Source: an uncultured Thermoleophilia bacterium (GTDB taxonomy: Bacteria; Actinomycetota; Thermoleophilia; UBA2241). Taken from it: a stretch of 34,295 bases of DNA. This document shows, piece by piece, positions 22,456 to 30,610 of this stretch. A program made the position numbers and the translations under genes. The first letter of the stretch is position 1. Every line of letters starts with the position of its first letter. The notes beneath the pieces are model-generated. The model made no database searches. It worked only from the letters and a program-made list of their open reading frames with translations, and was not told the DNA's origin. The DNA lies in assembly GCA_903927755.1 (NCBI GenBank), contig CAIYOD010000147.1, forward strand, positions 1 to 34,295, written 5' to 3'.

Positions 22456-23631
22456 TCAGGCGATGTGACCGCCGGTCCCGCCCGATGCCTCCACCGCGGC
22501 CTCGCCTTCCCATCGGCCGAGCCCCGCATGCGCCGCCGCCGCGCCCTGCGGCCGGGCCGCGCCCACCGTCCCCACGGCGGGCCGGACAGCGCCACCAGGC
22601 CGGCGCCCGGCGCGGCCGCCGGACACGACGGCGAAGGTCCCCGGAGAGAGGCGGCGCCACGCGACCGCGATCAGCAGCGAGCACGTCAGGGTGACCAGCG
22701 GCGCCAGCATGTAGTCGACGAGCTCCGGCAGACCGGTGACGTACTCGTCCAGCACCAGCATGATGGCGCGGAGCTGCGGCTGCTGCGTCACGTAGACGAA
22801 GAAGGAGAGCGGCGCAACGTAGACAGCCGCCGCGACCAGCTGGGGGGCGCGGCGCAGAGGTCGCCGCAACGCCTCGTAACCCAGCCACACGGTGAGTGCG
22901 CCCAGCACCACGGCCGGAAGCAACGCCGTGCGCGCCAGCCGGCCCAAGTCCGGGCCGAATGCCGCGAACAGCGCCGCCGCGGCGAGCCAGGCGCCGGCCA
23001 CAGCGGCGAGCACCCAGGCCGGCGCCGGCCGCCGCGCCCAGCTCAGGCGGGGCTTCAGCATGGCGATGGCAGCGCCGGCGATGAACGGCGGGAACGCCAC
23101 CGGGCTCACCCACGGGTCGAGCACGTCGGGCTGGAGGCCGGTGACCCACCAGGCGACGGCCAGCACGAGCACCCACCAGCGCAGCACCCGCACCGCGAGG
23201 TACACCAGCGGCGAGAGCACGATGCACACCATGAGCGCCTGCAGGAACCAGAGCGGCGCGGCCACGGGCTCCACCAGCCAGTGGAAGAGCGCGTCCGCCG
23301 GCGACGTGATCGGGCCGTGGAACTCCGGCGCCCCCGTCGCCCAGGCCACCAGCAGCGCGAACGCGCTCCAGATCAGGAAGGGCAGCAGGATCGTGCGCAG
23401 CCGAGTGCGCAGCTTGGCCGCATAGCCCGCCACCGTCGGCGTGAAGGTGCGGAAGAAGAGGAACCCCGAGATCAGCCCGAGGAACGGCAAGGCCCAGCGG
23501 GTCAGTCCGAGCGAGACGGACTCCTGGGCGAACCCCCCGTGCCAGCCGGGCGGGTAGGCGTGGAAGAACACCACCGTCGCGACGGCCGCGAAGCGCAGGA
23601 TGCCGAGCTTCTTGCTGAGGGCGGGGTCCAC
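22456..23631 (-). CDS. Acyltransferase-3 family membrane protein
   Basis: The 391-residue protein has about ten helices and the family's first-helix pattern ILRFAAVATVVFFHAYPPGW with the likely active His24, then RTRLRTILLPFLIWSA, a typical second signature. The family transfers acetyl, succinyl or other acyl groups onto sugars, lipids or peptidoglycan at the membrane. The last ~55 residues are Ala/Gly/Arg-rich and not family-like, perhaps a frame that runs past the original end. GTG 23631 is 7 nt after a TATACT box on the reverse strand, pointing to a leaderless mRNA. It is a single gene with no sugar-synthesis neighbours. Confidence 0.83.
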   Translation of the reverse strand: MDPALSKKLGILRFAAVATVVFFHAYPPGWHGGFAQESVSLGLTRWALPFLGLISGFLFFRTFTPTVAGYAAKLRTRLRTILLPFLIWSAFALLVAWATGAPEFHGPITSPADALFHWLVEPVAAPLWFLQALMVCIVLSPLVYLAVRVLRWWVLVLAVAWWVTGLQPDVLDPWVSPVAFPPFIAGAAIAMLKPRLSWARRPAPAWVLAAVAGAWLAAAALFAAFGPDLGRLARTALLPAVVLGALTVWLGYEALRRPLRRAPQLVAAAVYVAPLSFFVYVTQQPQLRAIMLVLDEYVTGLPELVDYMLAPLVTLTCSLLIAVAWRRLSPGTFAVVSGGRAGRRPGGAVRPAVGTVGAARPQGAAAAHAGLGRWEGEAAVEASGGTGGHIA

Positions 23632-23638
23632 CGGAGGC

Positions 23639-23644
23639 AGTATA
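23639..23644 (-). promoter_or_regulatory. -10 box of the acyltransferase gene (leaderless)
   Basis: TATACT on the reverse strand ends 7 nt before the GTG at 23631. No consensus -35 is present. Confidence 0.5.
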
Positions 23645-23650
23645 TGCGAC

Positions 23651-23697
23651 CCGGTCCGCGTGCCCCGGTCCGCGCGCCCCGGTCCGCGCGCCCCGGC
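23651..23697. repeat. 14-bp tandem repeat, about 3.3 copies
   Basis: The unit CCGGTCCGCGCGCC is repeated three times with one T/C difference in the first copy, plus a partial fourth. It lies in the divergent gap between the acyltransferase and the gene at 23768, just upstream of the -10 boxes on both sides. Confidence 0.8.
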
Positions 23698-23767
23698 TCA
23701 GACTCGCCCGAGTCGGGTATCCTCTCTGCCACTCGAGGACCGAGCCTCGTCCGACCCGGGAGTCCGC

Positions 23768-24520
23768 ATGCGTCTGCGCCGCTGGCAAGTCGAGATCGCC
23801 GTCACGCTGATCGTCGCCGCGATCGTCGTCTACGCCCTGCGCTGGTACCTCTTCCCCTCCGAGTCGTTCCACCGGGAGATGCTGCGCTACCTGGTCGACG
23901 ACGTCGCCTTCCTCTTCATCCAGGTGCTGCTCGTCTCCATGCTGCTCGACGGCCTCATGCAGCGGCGCAACCGCGACACCATGCTGGACAAGCTCAACAT
24001 GATCATCGGCGCGTTCTTCAGCGAGTGCGGCACCGACGTGCTGGGTCGCATCGCGAAGCTCGACACCGACCTCGACGACGTGCGCGGCGACCTGCTGGCG
24101 CGCATGGCGTGGAAGTCCAAGGACTACGAGCGCGCCAAGCAGGCGTTCCGCGACCACAAGCCGGTCATCGAACTGAGCACGGCCGACCTTGTGGAACTGC
24201 GCGTGCGCCTCGACCAGGAGAAGACCTACCTGCTGAGCCTGCTCGGCAACCAGGCGCTGCTCGAGCACGAGAAGTTCACCGACCTGCTCTGGGCGGTGAC
24301 GCACCTGGCGGAGGAACTGCACGCGCGCGGCGACTTCGACCACCTGCCGGACGCGGACCGCGCGCACCTCGTGGTGGACGTGAAGCGCGCGTACACCCTG
24401 CTCGGCGTGCAGTGGATCGACTACCTGCGGCACCTGCAGACGCAGTACCCGTTCCTCTTCTCGCTCGCCGTGCGGACGAACCCGCTCGACCCACAGGCGA
24501 GCGTGACGGTCGTGGACTGA
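23768..24520 (+). CDS. Membrane protein of unknown function
   Basis: The 250-residue product has two N-terminal membrane helices (about 8-28 and 46-63), followed by a soluble, mostly helical domain rich in Asp, Leu and Lys (LDKLNMIIGAFFSECGTDVLGRIAKLD, then YERAKQAFRDHK, LVELRVRLDQEKTYLLSLLGN and YTLLGVQWIDYLRHLQTQYPFLFSLAVRTNP). The family is not recognised. The length and shape suit a membrane-tethered signalling or scaffold protein. A TATCCT -10-like box lies at 23718-23723. It is transcribed divergently from the acyltransferase. Confidence 0.75.
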   Translation: MRLRRWQVEIAVTLIVAAIVVYALRWYLFPSESFHREMLRYLVDDVAFLFIQVLLVSMLLDGLMQRRNRDTMLDKLNMIIGAFFSECGTDVLGRIAKLDTDLDDVRGDLLARMAWKSKDYERAKQAFRDHKPVIELSTADLVELRVRLDQEKTYLLSLLGNQALLEHEKFTDLLWAVTHLAEELHARGDFDHLPDADRAHLVVDVKRAYTLLGVQWIDYLRHLQTQYPFLFSLAVRTNPLDPQASVTVVD

Positions 24521-24564
24521 CGCGGGCGAGGTGAGGCGAAGTGGACCCGCCAAGGAGGCGCCGC

Positions 24565-25026
24565 ATGCGAACCCCCATCCTGCTGGCGACGTTCCTTGTG
24601 CTCGTCGCGGCCGCCGGCGGTGGGCTCGCCGCCTGCTCCGACGGTACGACGTCCCCGGCGCCGTCCGCCTCTCCTCCCGCCTCGTCCGGCGCCGTGCCGA
24701 TCGGCCCACCCGGCGGAACCAAGATGGCGCCGGGTCTCTACGACCTCGACAACGGCTCGGTGGTGGCCGTCGGCACCGTGGAGCGCCGCGACCTCGAGGG
24801 CGGCTTCTGGGCGGTCATCGGCGGCACCGAGGCGGAGGGCGACGCGGGCACGGTCGTGGCCGTCATCGCGAACGGTAACGAGTTCGCGGAGCTGTTCCGG
24901 GAGAACGAGGGCCTCTCGTTCGAGGTCTACGGCACGAGAGCCGGCGACGCCTCGATCAGGATGGCCGGGCCGGAGATCACCGCGAAGCGCGTCGTGCTCG
25001 CGGCCGAGGCCGGGCCGGCGGAGTAG
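24565..25026 (+). CDS. Lipoprotein of unknown function
   Basis: The 153-residue product has a signal sequence with lipobox LAAC, a Ser/Pro/Ala linker, and a beta-rich domain (GLYDLDNGSVVAVGTVERRDLEGGFWAVIGG, then TVVAVIANGNEF and LSFEVYGTRAG). The pattern resembles small OB-like or NlpE-like barrels, but no family is recognised. AAGGAGG lies 6 nt before the ATG. It starts 44 nt after the previous gene and could be in its transcript. Confidence 0.75.
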   Translation: MRTPILLATFLVLVAAAGGGLAACSDGTTSPAPSASPPASSGAVPIGPPGGTKMAPGLYDLDNGSVVAVGTVERRDLEGGFWAVIGGTEAEGDAGTVVAVIANGNEFAELFRENEGLSFEVYGTRAGDASIRMAGPEITAKRVVLAAEAGPAE

Positions 25027-25137
25027 CGCCCGGCCACGGCGCGCAGGGCCGGTACGACAAGGCCCGTGGCGAGCGGGGCCGGAGCGCCCGCGGAGACGGC
25101 CCCTGTGCGAAGGGGAGCCTCCTGGTGCAAGCTGGTG

Positions 25138-25161
25138 CTTGATACATTCAAAGGTATCAAG
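25138..25161. promoter_or_regulatory. Perfect inverted repeat upstream of the ada-like gene
   Basis: CTTGATAC (25138-25145) and GTATCAAG (25154-25161) are exact complements with an 8-nt AT-rich gap. It stands about 95 nt before the start codon in an otherwise GC-rich gap and has no T tract, so an operator is more likely than a terminator. Confidence 0.6.
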
Positions 25162-25255
25162 CCACAGTGTCAGGCATGCATCGCCTGCGGACGGCCGGAT
25201 TCGGCGCTCGGATTTCGGTGGCGGCCGGCTTGCGGCCGGGTCTACCCTCTGAGTC

Positions 25256-26374
25256 ATGGACGCGACGACACGGAAGATCCCCCGACCAGACCGGGACCAG
25301 TTGCTTCTCCCGCGCGAGGAGATGCTGACCGCGCTGCGCGAGCGCGACCGCAGCTACGACGGGTTGTTCTACGCGGCGGTGACGACCACGGGCGTCTTCT
25401 ACCGCCCGTCCTGCCCGGCACGGGACCCGAAGCCCGAACACGTCGAGTTCTACGCGACCACGCGCGAGGCGCTCGTGGCCGGCTTCCGCCCGTGCAGGCG
25501 CTGCCGGCCGCTCGACCCGGAGGCCGGCGCACCGGCGTGGGCTGCGCGGCTGATCGCGCGCGTCGAGGCCGACCCGGCGGCGCGCATCACCGACGCCGAC
25601 CTGCGCGCCGAGGGCCTGGACCCAGCCGCCGTGCGTCGCTGGTTCCAGAAGACGCACGGCATGACCTTCCAGGCGTACTGCCGGGCGCGCCGCCTGGGCG
25701 ACGCGTTCGTCGCCCTGCGCTCCGGCGACCGGATCGACGACGTGGTCTTCGACCACGGCTGGGGGTCGCACTCGGGCTTCAGGACGGCCTTCGGCAAGCT
25801 GGCGGGGGCGCCGCCCGGCGAAGCGGCGGCGGCGCCCGACGACTCCCTCATCCGCATGACCTGGCTGGACACGCCGGTCGGCCCGCTCGTCGCCGGCGCG
25901 ACCGACGAGGCCCTCTGCCTGCTCGAGTACCCCGACCGGCGCATGATGGAGACACAGCTCGACACGCTGCGCCGGCGCTTCGGCCGTCCACTCGCCCCGG
26001 GCGCCAGCCCACTGTTCGCCCGCCTGCGCGCGCAGCTGGACGACTACTTCGCCGGGCGGAGGCGCGTCTTCGACCTCCCGATCGAGTACCCGGGCAGCCC
26101 CTTCCAGCGCCGCGTCTGGGACGCGCTGCGGCGCATCCCCTACGGCGAGACGCGCACCTACGCCGAGCTCGCCCGCGACATCGGCGCGCCGGGCGCGGCG
26201 CGCGCCGTCGGCGCGGCCAACGGCGCCAACCGCCTGGCGATCATCGTCCCGTGTCATCGGGTGATTGCGGCCGACGGCGGATTGGGCGGCTACGGCGGCG
26301 GCCTCTGGCGCAAGCTGCGCCTGCTCGAGACGGAGGGCGTCCTCCTCTCGCCCCACGCATCGACCTCACGCTGA
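25256..26374 (+). CDS. ada: Ada-like DNA repair protein and regulator, phosphotriester Cys missing
   Basis: The 372-residue protein has three parts. The N-terminal Ada zinc domain includes TTGVFYRPSCPARDPKPEHVEFYA and AGFRPCRRCRP. An AraC-type helix-turn-helix region spans about 105-195. A C-terminal O6-alkylguanine methyltransferase (about 205-365) has the active-site PCHRV with Cys333. In E. coli Ada the zinc is held by Cys38, 42, 69 and 72, and Cys38 takes the methyl group from phosphotriesters. Here Cys53, 80 and 83 match the last three, but the Cys38 position is Tyr49. The guanine repair domain looks intact. A TACCCT box 7 nt before the ATG suggests leaderless expression. Confidence 0.9.
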   Translation: MDATTRKIPRPDRDQLLLPREEMLTALRERDRSYDGLFYAAVTTTGVFYRPSCPARDPKPEHVEFYATTREALVAGFRPCRRCRPLDPEAGAPAWAARLIARVEADPAARITDADLRAEGLDPAAVRRWFQKTHGMTFQAYCRARRLGDAFVALRSGDRIDDVVFDHGWGSHSGFRTAFGKLAGAPPGEAAAAPDDSLIRMTWLDTPVGPLVAGATDEALCLLEYPDRRMMETQLDTLRRRFGRPLAPGASPLFARLRAQLDDYFAGRRRVFDLPIEYPGSPFQRRVWDALRRIPYGETRTYAELARDIGAPGAARAVGAANGANRLAIIVPCHRVIAADGGLGGYGGGLWRKLRLLETEGVLLSPHASTSR

Positions 26375-26438
26375 CTGCTGTGACGGCCGCCCCGGCCGGG
26401 ACGGCCCGGCGCGGTCTCGGCGTCACCGGCGTCCCGGC

Positions 26439-26510
26439 TTGCGCCCCGCGGGATTCCCGCCTATCATGCACAAACGTTATTTGTGCATTCAGCCGATTGC
26501 ATTTTGTGCA
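26439..26510 (+). promoter_or_regulatory. cys operon promoter with palindromic operator
   Basis: TTGCGC (26439-26444) and TATCAT (26462-26467) are 17 nt apart. A perfect inverted repeat, TGCACAAA (26467-26474) and TTTGTGCA (26480-26487) with a 5-nt gap, covers the -10 and start point. A related TGCA-TTTTG-TGCA follows at 26498-26510. This placement fits a repressor; the AT-rich dyad resembles operators of Rrf2-family regulators such as CymR, which is inference. Confidence 0.72.
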
Positions 26511-26537
26511 GGCGCCGACCCGCGAGGTGAGACCGAA

Positions 26538-27287
26538 ATGACGATCGACGAGCCGGTAGCCGACATCCTGACCCGACTCCGGGGCCTGAGCGCCGAGGAG
26601 ATCCTCGCCGACGCCGCGACCCGCTATCCGGGCCGCGTCGCCCTCGCCTCCTCCCTCGGCGTCGAGGACCAGGCGCTGACGCACATGATCGCCGACGCCG
26701 GCCTCGACATCCCCATCTTCACGCTCGACACCGGGCGCCTCTTCCCCGAGACCTATGACCTCATCGACCGGACCAACAGGCGCTACGGCTTTCGCATGCG
26801 CGTGTACTGCCCGGACGCCGCCGAGGTCGAGACGATGGTCGCGGACAACGGCATCAACCTCTTCCGCGACAGCGAGTTCCTGCGCCACCAGTGCTGCGAC
26901 CTGCGCAAGATCAAGCCGCTGCGGCGCGCGCAGGTGGGGCTGGACGCCTGGATCTGCGGCCTGCGCAGCGGCCAGGGCGTCACGCGCGAGAAGGTGGAGC
27001 CGGCGGAGTGGGACGGCAACGCCGGCCTCTTGAAGCTCAATCCCCTCGCCGAGTGGGACGAGGCGCGCGTGTGGGACTACGTCCGCGCGCACGACATCCC
27101 CTACAACCCGCTCCATGACCAGGGCTTCCCGAGCATCGGTTGCGCGCCGTGCACCCGCGCCGTCGCCGACGGCGAGGACTGGCGCGCCGGACGCTGGTGG
27201 TGGGAGACCCCCGAACACCGTGAGTGCGGCCTGCACCAGAGCCACGCGGCCGCACCGGCAGGCGACACCGACGGAGGCGCTTCGTGA
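26538..27287 (+). CDS. cysH: Adenylyl-sulfate (APS) reductase, CysH family
   Basis: Reduces activated sulfate to sulfite with thioredoxin. The 249-residue protein has the PP-loop-like [11 protein letters not shown] (35-45) and [13 protein letters not shown] (61-73). The Cys pairs CC (119/120) and CxxC (202/205) bind a [4Fe-4S] cluster, and the catalytic Cys230 lies in ECGLH. The cluster cysteines mark the form that uses APS directly rather than PAPS. ATG 26538 follows GAGGTGAG at 26525-26532. It leads a tight operon; cysD starts inside its stop codon. Confidence 0.93.
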   Translation: MTIDEPVADILTRLRGLSAEEILADAATRYPGRVALASSLGVEDQALTHMIADAGLDIPIFTLDTGRLFPETYDLIDRTNRRYGFRMRVYCPDAAEVETMVADNGINLFRDSEFLRHQCCDLRKIKPLRRAQVGLDAWICGLRSGQGVTREKVEPAEWDGNAGLLKLNPLAEWDEARVWDYVRAHDIPYNPLHDQGFPSIGCAPCTRAVADGEDWRAGRWWWETPEHRECGLHQSHAAAPAGDTDGGAS

Positions 27288-28165
27288 ACCAACTCGACAC
27301 GCTCGAGGCCAAGAGCGTCCACATCCTGCGCGAGGCCTATCGCTCGCTGGGCAACGTGTGCATGCTTTGGTCCATCGGCAAGGACAGCACCGTCCTGCTC
27401 CACCTGGCGCGCAAGGCGTTCTTCGGCCACGTGCCGATCCCGCTGGTGCACATCGACACCGCCTACAAGATGCCCGAGATGATCGAGTACCGCGATCGCC
27501 TCGCGCTCGAGTGGCACCTCAACCTCGTGGTCGGCCAGAACCGCAAGGCGCTCGAGGAGAAGGCCACCTTCCCGGACGGCAACTGCGACCGCATCCAGTG
27601 CTGCCGCAACCTCAAGACGATGGCCCTCAAGCACACGCTCGACGGCGAATGGCCGCGCCTGCGCATGGACCACACGCTGGGCAGGCTGGTGGAAGACCAG
27701 GACCTCTCTCCGTACACCGGCGTGATCGTCGGCGTGCGCGCCGACGAGGAGGGCTCGCGCTCCAAGGAGCGCTACTTCTCTCCGCGCGACGTCGAGAACG
27801 ACTGGAACGTCGACGACCAGCCGCCGGAGCTCTGGCGCTACTTCAAGACCGACTTCGAGCCCGGCACGCACGTGCGCGTGCACCCGCTGCTCGACTGGAC
27901 CGAACTCAACGTCTGGGAGTACATCGAACGCGAGAGCATCCCCGTCACGTCGCTCTACTTCGACGACGGCACCGGCACGCGCTGCCGGTCTCTCGGCTGC
28001 TATCCGTGTACGACACCGGTGCAGTCCACGGCGACCAACGTCGCCGAGATCATCGAGGAGCTGCGCACCGGCAAGTTCAGCAACATCGCGGAGCGCAGCG
28101 GCCGCGCCCAGGACAAGGACGACGGCGGCGGCCTCGAGTCGCTGCGCCGCGGGGGGTACATGTGA
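27284..28165 (+). CDS. cysD: Sulfate adenylyltransferase subunit 2 (CysD)
   Basis: The catalytic subunit of ATP sulfurylase makes APS from sulfate and ATP. The 293-residue protein has the PP-loop SIGKDS (30-35), [17 protein letters not shown], a [10 protein letters not shown] segment, [14 protein letters not shown], and the conserved end [40 protein letters not shown]. The GTG start overlaps the cysH stop as GTGA. It works as a complex with CysN, encoded next. Confidence 0.95.
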   Translation: MNQLDTLEAKSVHILREAYRSLGNVCMLWSIGKDSTVLLHLARKAFFGHVPIPLVHIDTAYKMPEMIEYRDRLALEWHLNLVVGQNRKALEEKATFPDGNCDRIQCCRNLKTMALKHTLDGEWPRLRMDHTLGRLVEDQDLSPYTGVIVGVRADEEGSRSKERYFSPRDVENDWNVDDQPPELWRYFKTDFEPGTHVRVHPLLDWTELNVWEYIERESIPVTSLYFDDGTGTRCRSLGCYPCTTPVQSTATNVAEIIEELRTGKFSNIAERSGRAQDKDDGGGLESLRRGGYM

Positions 28166-30000
28166 GCCTGCCGACACGTGATATGGGCGACGCCACGAAG
28201 GCGCCGAGCTGTCCGGCGCCCGCGGCGGGCGCGGAGATCTCCCCGTTCGACCTCGAGCGCATGGACATCGTGGCCGTCGGCCACGTCGACCACGGCAAGA
28301 GCACCGTCATCGGGCGTCTGATGGCCGACACCGGCTCGCTGCCGGACGGCAAGCTCGAGCAGGTCAAGAACATGTGCAAGGTGAACGCGCGCCCCTTCGA
28401 GTACGCGTTCCTGCTCGACGCCCTGAAGAACGAGCAGGCGCAGGGCATCACCATCGACACGGCGCGCTGCTTCTTCAACACCCCGCAGCGGCACTACATC
28501 ATCCACGACGCCCCGGGCCACGTGGAGTTCCTCAAGAACATGATCACCGGCGCCTCGCGCGCCCAGGCGGCGCTGCTGGTCATCGACGCCAAAGAGGGCG
28601 TCAGGGAGAACTCCAAGCGTCACGGCTACATCCTCTCCATGCTCGGCATCCGTCAGATCAGCGTGCTGGTCAACAAGATGGACCTGCTGGACTGGGACCA
28701 GGTCAAGTTCGAGGCGATCGTCACCGAGTACGCCGACTTCCTCGGGCGGCTCGGCGTGCACCCCACGAGCTTCATCCCGATCAGCGCGCGCGACGGCGAC
28801 AACATCGTCTCGCGCGCGGCGGCGGCCCCCTGGTACGACGGACCGACGGTGCTCGAGCAGGTCGAGGACTTCAAGCAGCTCGACGACGACCTCGACCGGC
28901 CGTTCCGCATGCCGCTCCAGGACGTCTACAAGTTCACGGAGGCGCTGGACGACCGGCGCATCTTCGTCGGCACCATCGAGACCGGGCGCATCCGCCCCGG
29001 GGACGAGGTCGTCTTCCTGCCGTCGCGCAAGCACTCGACGGTCAAGACCATCGAGGCGCTCTCCGGCCCGCGGCCGGACGAGGCCTACTCGGGCCAGGCC
29101 ACGGGCCTCACGCTCGAGACGCAGGTGTACGCCAAGCCGGGCGAGTTGCTGGTCCGGGCCGACGAGCCCGAGCCGCTCATCGCGACGCGCATCCGCGCCA
29201 ACATCTTCTGGATGAACACGGCGCCGCTCGTGCGTGGCCGGCGGTACGTGCTGCGCCTCGGCGCCGCCCGCGTGCCCGTGGAGCTCGAGAGCGTGCTCAG
29301 CGTGCTGGACGAGCAGGAGCTCGAGTCGGTGACCGGCGCCGGTCAGGTCGAGCGGCACATGGTCGCGGAGGTGATCTTCCGCGCCGTGCGGCCGGTCGCC
29401 TTCGACCAGGCCGACACGCTCGAGCCCACCTCGCGCTTCGTGATCGTGCACGGCTTCGACACCGCCGGCTGCGGCATCGCCCTTGAGGGGCTGCCGGACG
29501 CCGCCGAGACGGGCGACGGCGGCCGCGTCTTCGGCCGCGGCGAGATCTCGGATGAGCAGCGCGCCGCCCGCTACGGGCACGCCGGCAAGGCGGTGGTCTT
29601 CGTGGCCGAGGACGGCGAGGCGGCTCACGCCGTCGCCGCGCGCGTCGAGCACGCCGTCTTCGAGCGCGGCGTGCACTCGTACTGCCTGAGCGCCTCGGAC
29701 CTGGGCGACGACAAGGACGTCCTCGGCCGCGAGGCGCACCTCGGCCGCATCGGCGAGATCGCCTGGGCGATGACCGACGCCGGCGTCGTGCTGATCGCAG
29801 CGCTGGGCGACGTCGACCGCTTCGACCTCGACCGGCTGCGGACGCTGGCAGCGCCTCACCAGGTGTTCGTGATCGGCATGGATGCCGGCGGAGAGCTCGG
29901 CGCCGACCTCGAACTGCCGCCGGCCGCGACCGCCGAAGACGCGGCGGAGGAGGCGCTCCGCGCCCTCGCCGCCGCCGGCGTCCTGCCCGCGGCGGTCTGA
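28162..30000 (+). CDS. cysN: Sulfate adenylyltransferase subunit 1 (CysN) with degenerate APS-kinase domain
   Basis: GTPase subunit of ATP sulfurylase, 612 residues. The GTPase domain shows G1 GHVDHGKST (40-48), DAPGH (116-120) and NKMD (171-174), followed by EF-Tu-like barrels to about residue 430. Residues about 463-612 resemble the CysC kinase of CysNC fusions: an [12 protein letters not shown] linker, an [14 protein letters not shown] strand, and [22 protein letters not shown]. The P-loop expected at about 478-489 reads [11 protein letters not shown] instead of GxxGxGKST, so it cannot bind ATP in the usual way. The GTG start overlaps cysD as GTGA. The kinase step is not needed with the APS-type CysH in the same operon. 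Confidence 0.93.
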   Translation: MSLPTRDMGDATKAPSCPAPAAGAEISPFDLERMDIVAVGHVDHGKSTVIGRLMADTGSLPDGKLEQVKNMCKVNARPFEYAFLLDALKNEQAQGITIDTARCFFNTPQRHYIIHDAPGHVEFLKNMITGASRAQAALLVIDAKEGVRENSKRHGYILSMLGIRQISVLVNKMDLLDWDQVKFEAIVTEYADFLGRLGVHPTSFIPISARDGDNIVSRAAAAPWYDGPTVLEQVEDFKQLDDDLDRPFRMPLQDVYKFTEALDDRRIFVGTIETGRIRPGDEVVFLPSRKHSTVKTIEALSGPRPDEAYSGQATGLTLETQVYAKPGELLVRADEPEPLIATRIRANIFWMNTAPLVRGRRYVLRLGAARVPVELESVLSVLDEQELESVTGAGQVERHMVAEVIFRAVRPVAFDQADTLEPTSRFVIVHGFDTAGCGIALEGLPDAAETGDGGRVFGRGEISDEQRAARYGHAGKAVVFVAEDGEAAHAVAARVEHAVFERGVHSYCLSASDLGDDKDVLGREAHLGRIGEIAWAMTDAGVVLIAALGDVDRFDLDRLRTLAAPHQVFVIGMDAGGELGADLELPPAATAEDAAEEALRALAAAGVLPAAV

Positions 30001-30265
30001 CGCCCGCGACCACGAACGCAGGACTCGCCGTGTGCTCGACGGCGCACGACACCGCACGCGCCATCGCCCAGTGTCACCCACTGGGTACACGCGGGGTGCG
30101 GGCGTTTCTTGACAGGGTGCGGTAGTATGCAGCGCATGGGCCAACAGGGGCCCGAAGAGTTGGCGGCGTGACCAGTTAGCTTCTCCGCCGGCGTCAACAA
30201 GCGGATACCGCAACCGGTCGCGTCGCTTCGTTTAAGCCCTTCGGGGGCGGAAAAGGATGCGTCAA
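30001..30265 (+). promoter_or_regulatory. Promoter region and long leader of the cold-shock gene
   Basis: A TAGTAT box at 30123-30128 is the best -10 candidate; the TTGACA at 30109-30114 is only 8 nt away, too close to be its -35. Transcription from near 30135 would give a ~130-nt leader with at least two hairpins: GGCGG/CCGCC near 30162-30190, and GCCC-TTC-GGGGGC near 30237-30249. Long structured leaders are typical of cspA-type genes, where they act as thermosensors. Confidence 0.45.
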
Positions 30266-30469
30266 ATGGCAGAAGGCACCGTCAAGTGGTTCAACGCGGC
30301 CAAGGGGTACGGCTTCATCTCCCGTGAAGATGGCGACGACTTGTTCGTCCACTTCCGTGAGATCCAGGCCGATGGATTCCGTACCCTGGACGAGGGTGAC
30401 AAGGTCACCTTCGACGTCACCGAAGGTCAGAACGGCAAGATGCAGGCGAGCAACGTCCGTAAGGCCTGA
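30266..30469 (+). CDS. Cold-shock protein, CspA family
   Basis: The 67-residue nucleic-acid-binding beta barrel has RNP1 KGYGFISRE and RNP2 DLFVHFREI, plus the usual [10 protein letters not shown] start. It binds single-stranded RNA and acts as an RNA chaperone. ATG 30266 is chosen because AAAGG lies 8 nt upstream and homologues start MAEGTVKWF; the ATG 9 nt earlier is part of the ribosome binding site. A strong terminator follows. Confidence 0.96.
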   Translation: MAEGTVKWFNAAKGYGFISREDGDDLFVHFREIQADGFRTLDEGDKVTFDVTEGQNGKMQASNVRKA

Positions 30470-30498
30470 CGCCGCGCGGAATTAGCCGAAGCCTTAGC

Positions 30499-30530
30499 AA
30501 GGGCGGTCCCGCTTCGGGGCCGCCCTTTCT
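30499..30530 (+). terminator. Intrinsic terminator of the cold-shock gene
   Basis: AAGGGCGG (30499-30506) pairs with CCGCCCTT (30520-30527), with extra pairing inside (TCCC with GGGG), and runs into TTTCT. It starts 30 nt after the stop codon. Confidence 0.88.
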
Positions 30531-30610
30531 ACGTACGGAGCCGGACCGGAGCGCCCGGCGACCCGGCCGCGGAGCGCCGGGCGCTCCGCAGGGGTCTCTC
30601 GTGCGCTAGG

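Noticed and set aside
21920-24709. A 929-codon reverse-strand open frame
   Set aside because: Only its last ~90 codons (the Phd antitoxin) are coding; the rest runs through the antitoxin promoter and antisense to the acyltransferase gap and the gene at 23768. High GC leaves long frames open by chance.
27115-28161. In-frame upstream extension of cysN through cysH and cysD
   Set aside because: The GTG at 28162 overlaps the cysD stop and CysN homology begins there; the upstream part is out-of-frame translation of cysH and cysD.
30109-30128. TTGACA and TAGTAT as a standard promoter of the cold-shock gene
   Set aside because: The hexamers are only 8 nt apart; they cannot serve together as -35 and -10.
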